Assembly (NCBI RefSeq): GCF_031157525.1
Contig: NZ_JAVIXR010000004.1
Coordinates: 310,001 to 374,000 of the forward strand
Source: Marinobacter sediminicola
Lineage (GTDB): Bacteria > Pseudomonadota > Gammaproteobacteria > Pseudomonadales > Oleiphilaceae
DNA: 64,000 nucleotides
Reading direction: 5' to 3'
This document shows, piece by piece, positions 9,341 to 18,047 of the stretch (within the stretch, counting starts at the first letter, position 1; every line of letters begins with the position of its first letter). A model generated the notes under the pieces. The model worked only from the letters and a program-made list of their open reading frames with translations. It ran no database searches and was not told the DNA's origin. Position numbers and translations under genes: made by a program.

Positions 9341-10234
9341 ATGAACTCACACATATTGGCAGCCATTCTGGCTGCCGTTTCTATGGGCACCATCGGGGCG
9401 ATTTCCATCTACGCCGATGTCAGTGCCGAAACGGTTACATTTTACCGTCTGTTTATCGGTGCAGTCTTGATGGGTGGCTTTCTTCTGGTTACTGGCCAGA
9501 AAGATAAAATGCTTAGTTGGCCCGGCATTCAGGTTCTGGTGACGGGCGGGTTTCTGGCAGGGTTTGTGGTTTTTTATATTGTGGCGCTGGGCTATACGAG
9601 CATGGCCAACGCTGTGATGTTGCTCTACCTGGCACCTGTAACCGCGTCTATTACTGCGCACTTTTTTATGGGCGAGCGGCTAACCGGTTCCAGCACAGCA
9701 TTGATTGGGGTGGCATTGTTTGGCTTCGCGATGATGATGGAGTTTAACTTCAGTCTCTCGGGGCGAAAGGAAGAGGCGGTTGGCCTGTTTTACGCACTGT
9801 GTGCCATGCTTTGTTATGCCGCGTTTATTGTGACAAACCGGCTGATTCCCGAGCGGGTGCATGTACTGACACGCAGCGGCTACCAAATGCTGGTCGGAGC
9901 TCTGTGCATACTGCCTTTTATGCTGCAGCAAGGTGACAGTATTGTTGGCGCGCAGTGGGGGTGGTTGGTTACAGCAGGTGTTGTTCCGGGGTTCCTGGCC
10001 ATTATGTTAGCGGTTGTTGCCTTGCGAGCACTCCCAACGGCGACTTATGGCACCTTGGCCTATCTGGAGCCAATTACTGTTGTTGCACTCGGGTGGGTGC
10101 TGTTTGGCCAGAGCCTGAACCCGCTGCAGATGTCTGGCTGCGCGTTAATTATCGTCTCGGGCGTGGCACAGGCAGTCGTGTCGCAAAGAGCCTCTCGCTT
10201 CTCTCTATCTGAGTTGAGGGTGGAGACGCGCTGA
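9341..10234 (+). CDS. EamA/DMT-family transporter
   Basis: About 297 residues with ten hydrophobic segments arranged as two EamA repeats, the hallmark of the drug/metabolite exporter superfamily in the inner membrane. The first repeat starts at once (HILAAILAAVSMGTIGAISIY) and ends with ALFGFAMMMEF; the second begins near LFYALCAMLCYAAFIVTNRL and ends with CALIIVSGVAQAVV. EPITVVALGWVLFGQ is a typical repeat-end motif. The ATG at 9341 is preferred, because the one at 9323 adds a polar stretch before the first membrane segment. Members export amino acids, nucleosides or other metabolites; the substrate is unknown. Confidence 0.88.
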   Translation: MNSHILAAILAAVSMGTIGAISIYADVSAETVTFYRLFIGAVLMGGFLLVTGQKDKMLSWPGIQVLVTGGFLAGFVVFYIVALGYTSMANAVMLLYLAPVTASITAHFFMGERLTGSSTALIGVALFGFAMMMEFNFSLSGRKEEAVGLFYALCAMLCYAAFIVTNRLIPERVHVLTRSGYQMLVGALCILPFMLQQGDSIVGAQWGWLVTAGVVPGFLAIMLAVVALRALPTATYGTLAYLEPITVVALGWVLFGQSLNPLQMSGCALIIVSGVAQAVVSQRASRFSLSELRVETR

Positions 10235-10279
10235 AAGGTATTATCGCTCATCTTATTTTGACAACAACAAGGACCTATC

Positions 10280-11092
10280 ATGATTGAGGCGCTGTTTCGG
10301 CGTGAAGGAGATTTATATATCCCAACGCCTTCGAGCCGAGGCCCATGGAGCCCGCAGCACCTGCATGGTGGGCCTGTGGTGGGTTTGATGGCGCATGCCA
10401 TGGAACATGCGTCGGATAATGCCAGTTTGAACCTGGCGAGGCTTACAGTGGATCTGTTAAGGCCTGCGCCGGATGCGCCCCTGGCGGTGACCACTCGATT
10501 GGTGCGCGGCGGCTCGCGACTTCAAATACTTGAGGCATCGTTACTGGCTGGCGATATAAAGGTCGCGCGCGCAAGTGCGCTTTTTATGGCGCACAGTGAG
10601 GCCGTCGTTCCGGAATACGGTCGCTTTTCGCCTGCAGAGTACGAACCTCCCACAGGGCCTGTTGACGTAAACATTTCGGAGGCAGCAGGTTGGACAAATC
10701 AATACAGCCCAGTGGGGCTGCACAGCAAAGCAAAAGCCGTGCTCATTGATGGTGTTCACGCTAAGGGGCAGGGTATTGCATGGATGAAACTGCCGTTACC
10801 CGTTGTGGAGGGTGTCGAAACCAGCCCTGGTGTTATGGCCGCAACGCTTTGCGATTTTGGTAACGGTGTAGGCCAACTGAGCTTGGGTGGTGGTGTGGGA
10901 TGCATCAATGCCGACGCAACCCTTTATCTTCATCGTATGCCTGTGGGTGAGTGGTTGGGTCTGGATGCTCGCAGCCGTATGCAAGAAACAGCAGTCGGCT
11001 TGGTTGAAACGACGTTGTTCGATCGCCAGGGACCGGTGGGCAAAGTCATGCAGACTATCCTTCCCATGAGAATGCCAGGGGCTGAGGGCTAG
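10280..11092 (+). CDS. Acyl-CoA thioesterase-like protein (double hotdog)
   Basis: A 270-residue cytoplasmic protein that resembles the TesB-like thioesterase family. The N-terminal hotdog holds the characteristic HGGPVVGLMAHAME helix and the strands LTVDLLRPAP and VTTRLVRGGSRLQILEASLL. The second hotdog includes LSLGGGVGCINADATLYLHR and EWLGLDARSRMQETAVGLVETTLFDRQGPVGKVMQTILP. Members hydrolyse acyl-CoA esters of varied chain length. An ACAACAAGGACC sequence just upstream gives a ribosome-binding site. It follows the EamA gene by 45 bases and may be co-transcribed. Confidence 0.85.
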   Translation: MIEALFRREGDLYIPTPSSRGPWSPQHLHGGPVVGLMAHAMEHASDNASLNLARLTVDLLRPAPDAPLAVTTRLVRGGSRLQILEASLLAGDIKVARASALFMAHSEAVVPEYGRFSPAEYEPPTGPVDVNISEAAGWTNQYSPVGLHSKAKAVLIDGVHAKGQGIAWMKLPLPVVEGVETSPGVMAATLCDFGNGVGQLSLGGGVGCINADATLYLHRMPVGEWLGLDARSRMQETAVGLVETTLFDRQGPVGKVMQTILPMRMPGAEG

Positions 11093-11328
11093 TGGGCTAG
11101 CCAACTTGTATGGCATGCACGTGTTTTCCAGATTACCCCTGCATGAGTCTGAAGTGTGCTTTCTCATCGAGGAGCGGGATGCGGAGTTGGTGATAGTCGG
11201 GCGCAGGAACTTGCTCGAAACGAAAACGCCAGCAAGCAGGATGTACCCTAGACTGAATTACGAATGGGTGTAATAGGAAGGGCCAATCTTGCAAGCGGCC
11301 CTCCCTTTGGGTTTTTATACTGGAATCA

Positions 11329-12951
11329 CTACTTGATCCACTTATCACCCCAATGGGTAATGTCGTGCTTTTGTTCCACCTGCAGTGAGCGTGCGTTTGC
11401 TGCAGGTTGCGCGTTTTCGGCTTGCGCAATTTCCCTGTCAATCACCCGTGTTGAAAGTGACAGCCAGCTGGTAACGAACGCTGCTGCGTCACCATGGATT
11501 TCCAGTGCCAATTCGTCAACGTTGGTGATGTCGTCACAGGCTGCGTGGTAGCAAGGATCGTATGAGATGCCTGCTTCGCCGCCAAACTTGGCTGCCTGTT
11601 CCTCGGTTTTTATTCCCTCAGCACCCGTAAACAGTCCTCCAAAGGCTATGCCGACCTCAAAGAACTGAGCGTAATCGGAACGAAAGCTGATCTCAGTACC
11701 CTCTGATGCTATGCCCCGCAGATTGAAGTACTTTTCAAAAAGCGCCTCAGTGGCAGCGGATCCTGCAGGACCGGCAAGCTCGAAATCAGAGCCATCGCCA
11801 TCGTAGATAAAATTCCCGAAGTTGGGCGAACCAATCATGTCGTAGTTCAGATACACCTTGATTTTATCCTGCTCTTCCTGAGTCAGGTTGTTTACGTAAA
11901 ACGTTGACCCCACGAGGCCGGCCTCTTCAGCGCCCCACCAGGCGAAGCGAACCTGGTTGCGGGGGTGAGCTCGCTTCATTTGCAGGGCCAGCTCGAGTAA
12001 AGCCGCACTGCCAGATCCGTTGTCGTTTATACCGGCGCCTTCAAACACGGAGTCGAGGTGCGCGCCGGTCATTATTACGTTGTCCGCACTGCCGCGGCGA
12101 ATTTGGGTTATTACGTTGAAGGTCTCTGTTAGCTCTCTGACTACGTTAGCGACGACTCGTAACGCCAAACCTGGTTGGTCCGCCCAGCTTGCGCCTATAT
12201 CGTAGGTTGTAAATACAACGGGAATGCCTCCAGCGTAATCGTCGCCGAGAGTGGCATTCAGCAAGCCTTTGCGGTCGTCGGTATTGCCCTGGTTAAAAAT
12301 AACCACGCCAAGGGCACCGGCATTGGCGGCATTAGTGGCTTTCTGTCCAAAAGCACAGGCGCCACGCTGGATAACAGCAATCGAGCCCGCCGGAAAGTCG
12401 GTAAAATCCTCCGCTTCGCAGCCGCTTGTTGATGTGTTGTCGGGGCCGAGCTGAACATCGACAGGAACCGCAGTGCCTGATACATCACCGGGTTCAGTTT
12501 GTGATAGGTAGGTGAAATCTTCGTCCCACACATAATTCACCGGAGTGGGTGCAGTGGCTTGTAAAACTCCATCCCCGGCGGAGTAGTATGCGTTGAATGG
12601 GAAGGGTTGGATTTCGACTTCGTACCCAGCGCTCTCCAGTGTGGTTTTGATGTAATCAACCGACGCCTTGTATCCGGGCAGCCCGGCGGCGCGGTTACCA
12701 TCGTTGGCTTGAGCGATGCCATAGAGCATATCCAGATGATACTGAATGTTGTTGGCTTGCATACAACGAGGCAGGCCGAGTGGCGTACTGTTGAGAATGC
12801 CAAATCGGCACTCGAAGGGACTCAGGTGGCCTGGGCTCCAAAAAGCATTATATAGGTCGGCGTTGGATTTGTTGCTTGGGCCGGCTAAAGCAGTTGTCGC
12901 AAATAAAACAGATCCTATCGCCAGGGTGCGGCTAACAGTGTAGATGTTCAT
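11329..12951 (-). CDS. Secreted M28 aminopeptidase with PA domain
   Basis: A 540-residue exported zinc aminopeptidase. The ATG at 12951 follows a GGAG and begins a signal peptide (MNIYTVSRTLAIGSVLFATTALA); the longer frame upstream looks non-coding. A protease-associated (PA) domain (GALGVVIFNQGN, IPVVFTTYDIG) precedes the M28 domain, whose ligands are visible: His and Asp in TGAHLDS and NDNGSG, the Glu pair in WGAEEAG, Asp in YDMIG and His in CYHAACDD. It resembles the secreted leucine aminopeptidase PaAP of P. aeruginosa, a type II secretion substrate, and a gsp operon is 8 kb away. That link is inference. Confidence 0.9.
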   Translation of the reverse strand: MNIYTVSRTLAIGSVLFATTALAGPSNKSNADLYNAFWSPGHLSPFECRFGILNSTPLGLPRCMQANNIQYHLDMLYGIAQANDGNRAAGLPGYKASVDYIKTTLESAGYEVEIQPFPFNAYYSAGDGVLQATAPTPVNYVWDEDFTYLSQTEPGDVSGTAVPVDVQLGPDNTSTSGCEAEDFTDFPAGSIAVIQRGACAFGQKATNAANAGALGVVIFNQGNTDDRKGLLNATLGDDYAGGIPVVFTTYDIGASWADQPGLALRVVANVVRELTETFNVITQIRRGSADNVIMTGAHLDSVFEGAGINDNGSGSAALLELALQMKRAHPRNQVRFAWWGAEEAGLVGSTFYVNNLTQEEQDKIKVYLNYDMIGSPNFGNFIYDGDGSDFELAGPAGSAATEALFEKYFNLRGIASEGTEISFRSDYAQFFEVGIAFGGLFTGAEGIKTEEQAAKFGGEAGISYDPCYHAACDDITNVDELALEIHGDAAAFVTSWLSLSTRVIDREIAQAENAQPAANARSLQVEQKHDITHWGDKWIK

Positions 12952-13233
12952 TTGAGTTCTCCAATCCCGGGAGGTTTTTTGTTTGGCCCGGTGGTACCGG
13001 GCTATCAGGACAGGGCGCCTGAGTTGTGAACAAACAGGCTCCTGGGCATTACTGCTTCCTTCGATGCCAGCCATAAGCCTAGTTCGGACTATTGTGTCTC
13101 GCCAGATGAGAAACATTACAAAAAACATCGTTGTTTGATAGACATGTCGCTGATAAAAGAGTGTTTATCCTGTGCGTTAGTGAGCACAGTTAAGGTTTCC
13201 ACATAGACCAGACGCTACCTCGAAGGGCTTCTA
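12952..13233. promoter_or_regulatory. Divergent intergenic region (M28 peptidase / DUF4139)
   Basis: A 282-base region between two divergent genes for exported proteins. It must hold a promoter for each, but I cannot assign clear -35/-10 pairs. The stretch around 13115-13140 is AT-rich and contains the partly symmetric sequence ACATCGTTGTTTGATAGACATG. No small gene with a plausible start was seen. Confidence 0.45.
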
Positions 13234-14793
13234 ATGAAAAAACATAGCTTACTTGCATTCGCCATTGCGTTTACGCCGCTAAGTGCACAGGCAGACATCA
13301 CGGCGGCCACTTTGTATCCATCCCACGCCGAACTTACCTGGCTGGAGAGCGATCAGGTAAATGCTGGCGTGGGCATTGTTGAAGTCGGTGGCTTACCGGT
13401 CAGTTTGCAGGATCAGAGCCTTCAGGTAGTGCTTGAAGGGATTACTGGAGCGCAGATCCAGCAGGTGCAGATCAGCAGGGTGGAGCAGGCAGAGTTTGTG
13501 GCCGGAGAAACCCGCAGGCTTCAGGATGAGCTGGCTGTTGTGAGCGCGCGAATTCAAGCCCAGGAGGATTTGATTAAAGCCTGGAACCAACAGGTAACCC
13601 TTGCCAGCAAAGCCGCAGAACTGCCCCATGAGTTGAAGGCTTCAGAATTGAACGACATGGCCGCTGCGCTGAAGGATACAACCCAGAAAGCACTGACAGA
13701 GATCCGGACTATCCGGTCGGAAATGACCGGCGATATTGCTTTGAGAGATCGTTTGATGCGGGATCTTGCACAAATTAAACAAGGCGCCAAGGCCACCAAG
13801 AAGGTGCGTGTGCACTATCAGGCACCCGTGGTTGGCGAGCTCCAGGTAAAGCTGAAGTTTCAAACGTCGGAGGCCAGCTGGCGCAGCGAATACAGTGCAC
13901 GCCTGACATCCGAGCTGGAAGGGAAGGCGGGGGGCGAAGTAGCCCTTGAACATCTTGCAGTAGTGCAGCAATCAACAGGCATCGATTGGGAAGGAGTAGA
14001 GCTGAACCTTGCCACGGCCAATGCCCGCAGGGGAACTGCGATGCCGCCACTGTATTCCTGGGTTGTCAGCCCAGAGCCACCGGAGGTATATAGTACGAAG
14101 TCCTTAGCGCGCTCAGCTGATATGCAGGCTGAGATGGTAATGGGTAGCCCGGCTATTGTGGAACGCCAAAGTACCTTCACCCAGAGTTATCGCCTGCCCC
14201 AGCCGGTAGCTATTCCCAGTGGCAATTCTGGTCAGCGCCTGACGGTCGCCGAACACCGTATTCCTGCAGACGTTGCTACCTGGACTGCACCGGTTATGAA
14301 CCCAACCGGTTACCTGCACGCTACCGGCATATTCACGTCCGAGGCTCCCATACCGGCTGGGCGAGTCACTCTATACCGGGATGGTCAGAGCGTAGGAGAA
14401 GGCCATCTACCTGAACTGACTGACGGCGAGGAACTAACCCTGGGGTTCGGTGTGGATGAAGGTATTCGTGTGGCGGTGGTGAATGAGCTTGAGCGCACAG
14501 GTGAAGAGGGTGTGTGGAAGAGCGAAAACGTTCAGCGTCGGCAAAATCGTTTTGAGATTACCAATCATCACTCGAAGGCAGTAAAAGTCCGTGTTTTTGA
14601 TCGGATGCCCGTATCCCAAAAAGACATTCTGACCGTTAAGCCCCTTGAAATAAGCGAGCCGGTGCAGCGGGATGTTGAGGATAAAAAAGGTGTTTTGGCA
14701 TGGGATCGTGAGGTGCCAGCGGGTGGGACAGTCAATGTAAAATCCGGATTTGAGATTCGTGTACCTGAGGGAACCGAACTGCCACGGATCTAA
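13234..14793 (+). CDS. DUF4139 (mucoidy inhibitor MuiA-like) exported protein
   Basis: A 519-residue protein with a signal peptide (MKKHSLLAFAIAFTPLSAQA). Residues about 20-105 match the DUF4140 N-terminal strand-rich domain (LYPSHAELTWLES, VGGLPVSLQDQSLQV), residues about 100-195 form a coiled coil, and the rest is a DUF4139 domain with VHYQAPVVGELQVKLKFQTSEASWRSEYSARL and a final immunoglobulin-like sandwich ending GGTVNVKSGFEIRVPEG. The family is named mucoidy-inhibitor-like after weak similarity to fungal MuiA; its biochemical role in bacteria is unknown. Probably periplasmic or surface-associated. Confidence 0.83.
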   Translation: MKKHSLLAFAIAFTPLSAQADITAATLYPSHAELTWLESDQVNAGVGIVEVGGLPVSLQDQSLQVVLEGITGAQIQQVQISRVEQAEFVAGETRRLQDELAVVSARIQAQEDLIKAWNQQVTLASKAAELPHELKASELNDMAAALKDTTQKALTEIRTIRSEMTGDIALRDRLMRDLAQIKQGAKATKKVRVHYQAPVVGELQVKLKFQTSEASWRSEYSARLTSELEGKAGGEVALEHLAVVQQSTGIDWEGVELNLATANARRGTAMPPLYSWVVSPEPPEVYSTKSLARSADMQAEMVMGSPAIVERQSTFTQSYRLPQPVAIPSGNSGQRLTVAEHRIPADVATWTAPVMNPTGYLHATGIFTSEAPIPAGRVTLYRDGQSVGEGHLPELTDGEELTLGFGVDEGIRVAVVNELERTGEEGVWKSENVQRRQNRFEITNHHSKAVKVRVFDRMPVSQKDILTVKPLEISEPVQRDVEDKKGVLAWDREVPAGGTVNVKSGFEIRVPEGTELPRI

Positions 14794-14800
14794 ACTCTGA

Positions 14801-14834
14801 ATTCCAAGGGTGCGTGCAAGCGCGCCCTTGGAAT
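14801..14834. terminator. Hairpin between convergent genes, likely bidirectional terminator
   Basis: Arms ATTCCAAGGGTGCG (14801-14814) and CGCGCCCTTGGAAT (14821-14834) pair over 14 positions, with one G-T wobble, around a six-base loop. It sits eight bases after the DUF4139 stop and 13 bases before the stop of the convergent FGGY kinase. There is no long T tract on either side, so termination may be partial. Confidence 0.65.
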
Positions 14835-14846
14835 ACTGGATCAAAT

Positions 14847-16406
14847 CTACTTCGGGTAACCGGTAATATCCCGAATCTTCTGATACAACGGCTGCAATTG
14901 CGGGTACATGCGCAGGTACACCTCGGAATATAGCCTTTCGTAGAGATCGCGTGCTTCAGGGTTGGGGTGAAACACATCCCCAACTCGGGTCATGGCAGCA
15001 ACTGCAGTTTCAAAATCCGGGTGTAAACCAAGCCCAACGGCTGCATCTATGGCCGCTCCCAACCCTGAGGTTTCATAGGTGTGAGGGCGCTCGGCGGGTA
15101 GGCCGAATACGTCTGCCGTAAGCTGCATGGCGGCGTCGCTCTGGGAGCCGCCGCCCGCTACTCGAAGCTTGGTTATCTTGATGCCACTGCGCTTTTCGAT
15201 TTTCTCTTTGCCTTCCCTCAGCGCGTATGCCAAGCCTTCCAGAATTGCCCTGTAGATATGAGAGCGGGTGTGTACGTCACCAAAACCGATAATAGAGCCT
15301 TTGGCTTCTGGCCCAGGCTGGCGGACGCCAGGCGACCAATAGGGCTGCAACATCAATCCCATGGAACCCGCAGGTACGGATTGAACCAGCTCATCAAACA
15401 GTTCTTCAGGCTCTATGCCGCGCTTTTCAGCAATTTCCCTTTCCCGCAAACCGAATTCCCGTTTGAACCAGCTCACCATCCAGAAGCCACGATATATCAT
15501 GACTTCTGTGGAGTAGTGGCCAGGCCGTGCAGAAGGATAGGGCGGCATCAGTTTAACCGGCTCCACATACCTCTTATTTGTCGCATTGATGGTGGCCGTT
15601 GTGCCGTAGCTCATGCAGCCAATATCCGGAGTCAGGCCACCGGAGCCAAGAATCTCACAGGCCTTATCGGAAGCTGCAGCAATCACCGGTAAGCCTTGCC
15701 GGAGACCCAGATGGACGGCTGCCTCTGACGTGAGATGGCCCAGGGTAGCGCCGGGACTTACGAGGTCTGGTAGCATGGATCTTTTAACGGGCATGGTGCC
15801 CCACTTAAAGTCCCGCTTGGAAGCCCATTGGTGTTTTTTATAATCAAATGGCAGGTAGCCCACTTGGCTGCCAGTAGAATCCCGAAACTCGCCGGTTAAG
15901 CGGTAATTCAAGTAACCGGACAACAGAAGAAAGTGCCGGGTTTTTTTCCAGACTTCCGGTTGATTCTGGGATATCCAGTTAGCCTGCGTGTTTTCGCGGA
16001 AGCGTTTGACTGTGTCTTCAAGTCGCGCCAGTTTAAAGACCCATCCCCAGAGGCCTTTAATCGGGCCATCAACCCTGGCATGGCGCTGATCCAACCAGAT
16101 AATCGCCGGGCGTAGCGGTTTGCCATGCTCATCCAGGTTAATCACCGTGCCACGCTGTGTGGTGACAGAAATCCCAACAATTCTGTCTGGGGATACGTCG
16201 GTGGATGACCAAAGCTCAACGCAGGCTTTGCCCAGGCTTTGCCAGAAATACTCAGGGTGCTGCTCTGCCCAACCAGGCTGTTCGGAGAAGTATGGCTCTA
16301 TCTCTTGCCGGCCCTTGGCAATCAGATTGCCCTTGGTGTCGAAGAGCAGTGCGCGAACGCTTTGAGTGCCGTTATCAATGGCCAGAATTAACGGGTCAGA
16401 CTGCAT
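14847..16406 (-). CDS. FGGY-family carbohydrate kinase
   Basis: A 519-residue sugar/polyol kinase of the FGGY (glycerokinase, xylulokinase) family. The N-terminal phosphate-binding strand DNGTQSVRALLFD is clear, and the C-terminal FGGY domain has RVAGGGSQSDAAMQLTADVFGLP and SGLGAAIDAAVGLG. The start at 16406 has a GGAG eight bases upstream and overlaps the end of the upstream glycerol-3-phosphate dehydrogenase-like gene by 11 bases. Its neighbours suggest a glycerol, dihydroxyacetone or related three-carbon substrate, but the true substrate is not known. The conserved catalytic Asp region (IIWLDQRHA) is intact. Confidence 0.9.
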   Translation of the reverse strand: MQSDPLILAIDNGTQSVRALLFDTKGNLIAKGRQEIEPYFSEQPGWAEQHPEYFWQSLGKACVELWSSTDVSPDRIVGISVTTQRGTVINLDEHGKPLRPAIIWLDQRHARVDGPIKGLWGWVFKLARLEDTVKRFRENTQANWISQNQPEVWKKTRHFLLLSGYLNYRLTGEFRDSTGSQVGYLPFDYKKHQWASKRDFKWGTMPVKRSMLPDLVSPGATLGHLTSEAAVHLGLRQGLPVIAAASDKACEILGSGGLTPDIGCMSYGTTATINATNKRYVEPVKLMPPYPSARPGHYSTEVMIYRGFWMVSWFKREFGLREREIAEKRGIEPEELFDELVQSVPAGSMGLMLQPYWSPGVRQPGPEAKGSIIGFGDVHTRSHIYRAILEGLAYALREGKEKIEKRSGIKITKLRVAGGGSQSDAAMQLTADVFGLPAERPHTYETSGLGAAIDAAVGLGLHPDFETAVAAMTRVGDVFHPNPEARDLYERLYSEVYLRMYPQLQPLYQKIRDITGYPK

Positions 16407-18033
16407 GCTTTTGCTCCGAGCACTCTGGAAGGGAGTGGGCTTCACCCCAAAGCGCAAGATATCTCGCTTCTTCGGCATGCCACTGGTCGTCATCCCAGTT
16501 AAGAGCGCTTTGGCAATGTAGCTTCAGGGCGGGTAGCAGTGCCTTGCCACCTTCGGGAACGATCAGCCCAAGCCGGGTGCGGCGCAGCATAAGATCATCC
16601 AGGTGTTTTACGTCTTCCTGCGAACACGCCCATGTAACCTCGGCCCAGAGCAGATCACCTGGGACTGAGGCAGAACCACTATTGTTGCCAACAGGCGTAA
16701 GCGGGCCGCACTGAAGCACAGAGGCCAGATCCGCGCCGTAAAAGCCGGTAAGGCGCTGCCAATTCTGATGGCTAATGCTGTCTGGCTTTGGCGGTGCAAG
16801 TGTTGGCCTGAATACCGGGTCTTTCTCTGCGCGCAATGGTTCGTCGCTGCCCAAGCCCCGGGTAAGAGCTTCTCTTGCTATGAGGCGAAAGGTAGTGAGC
16901 TTGCCGCCGGCGATACTGATTAAGCCTTTATCTTCGCGGAACTCGTGCTCGCGACTTTCTTTGGAAGGGGCTTTCGATGGCCCATTTGCGCCAGCCACCT
17001 TAGGCGTGTCTGTAACCACGGGCCTAACGCCTGCCCAAGTGGAGAGCACGTCATTTGCGGAGACAGCCGCACCCGGGAAAAGCCTGTTTGAAATGCGTAA
17101 CAGATAGTCGACTTCGTTCGCTGCAATGCGCGGTTCGTTATCCAAGCTTTGTTTGTGGTCGAGATCTGTGGTTCCGAGCACGGTAGTGCCCGCCCACGGG
17201 AAGACAAAAACAGGGCGTTTGTCATCCGGATGGAGCAGGGAAACAGTGCAGGAAACGGGTAGGGTGCTCCAGGGGAGTACTAAATGGCTGCCGCGAAGGG
17301 GCCGAATCGTCATCGGCTGTTCGCCGTTGTCCGGTTGCTGCAGTCGATCAGCCCAAACACCGGTGGCATTAATAACTAAAGACGTATCAACAGTGAAGGT
17401 ATTTGCATCGTCTTCTGCTTGCAGTTCGAGCCCGCTGACTTTTCCATCGGCGCGAAGTACCCGCACGGCCTTAACGTAGTTGAGGCACCAGGCGCCGTCC
17501 TGGCGGGCTTCTGAAATCACTCGCTGTACAAGCCTGGCGTCGTCTGTGACTGCGTCGGTAAAGCCGCTGGCGCCGGTCAGCTTTTGCATATTCAGGCCGG
17601 GTACCCATTGCATGGTTTCGCCCGGTGTCAGCAACTGACGGGATTTGGAGCGGGCTATCCAATCGTAAACGCGGAGCAGAATCTGAAACAGCCGGGGCCC
17701 GGGAAACTGGCGCTGAAAGTGGGGCATGATAAAGCGCAGCGGGTCTATCAATCCCGGCGCTTCTGTCATCAACCGCTGGCGCTCGGTTACCGCATCGCGA
17801 GTCAGGCCGTATTGGCCGCTGCCAAGATACCGCAGGCCACCGTGAACCATTTTCGAGGATCGGCTGGAGGTCCCCCAGGCAAAATCTTTTTGCTCAACCA
17901 ACAGGGTTTTCAGCCCACTGCCGGCAGCTTCCCGTGCTATGCCCGCGCCTGTTATACCGCCCCCAATCACAACAACATCAAAGGCTTGGGGGCTACTCTT
18001 AAGTTTGCTTAGCAAGGCGTCTCGACGGTTCAT
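16396..18033 (-). CDS. FAD-dependent glycerol-3-phosphate dehydrogenase-like oxidoreductase
   Basis: A 545-residue flavoprotein of the GlpD/DAO family. The N-terminal dinucleotide fold (FDVVVIGGGITGAGIAREAA) is followed by the GlpD signature TSSRSSKMVHGGLRYL and later FVFPWAGTTVLGTTD and ISIAGGKLTTFRLIA. Family members oxidise glycerol 3-phosphate to dihydroxyacetone phosphate at the inner membrane. The ATG at 18033 has a GGAG eight bases upstream; another ATG at 18051 overlaps the previous stop codon. It lies between an AGPS-like FAD oxidase and an FGGY kinase, unlike the classical glpFKRD layout, so it may be a specialised paralogue of GlpD. Confidence 0.88.
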   Translation of the reverse strand: MNRRDALLSKLKSSPQAFDVVVIGGGITGAGIAREAAGSGLKTLLVEQKDFAWGTSSRSSKMVHGGLRYLGSGQYGLTRDAVTERQRLMTEAPGLIDPLRFIMPHFQRQFPGPRLFQILLRVYDWIARSKSRQLLTPGETMQWVPGLNMQKLTGASGFTDAVTDDARLVQRVISEARQDGAWCLNYVKAVRVLRADGKVSGLELQAEDDANTFTVDTSLVINATGVWADRLQQPDNGEQPMTIRPLRGSHLVLPWSTLPVSCTVSLLHPDDKRPVFVFPWAGTTVLGTTDLDHKQSLDNEPRIAANEVDYLLRISNRLFPGAAVSANDVLSTWAGVRPVVTDTPKVAGANGPSKAPSKESREHEFREDKGLISIAGGKLTTFRLIAREALTRGLGSDEPLRAEKDPVFRPTLAPPKPDSISHQNWQRLTGFYGADLASVLQCGPLTPVGNNSGSASVPGDLLWAEVTWACSQEDVKHLDDLMLRRTRLGLIVPEGGKALLPALKLHCQSALNWDDDQWHAEEARYLALWGEAHSLPECSEQKHAV

Positions 18034-18047
18034 CGGGGGCGCTCCGC

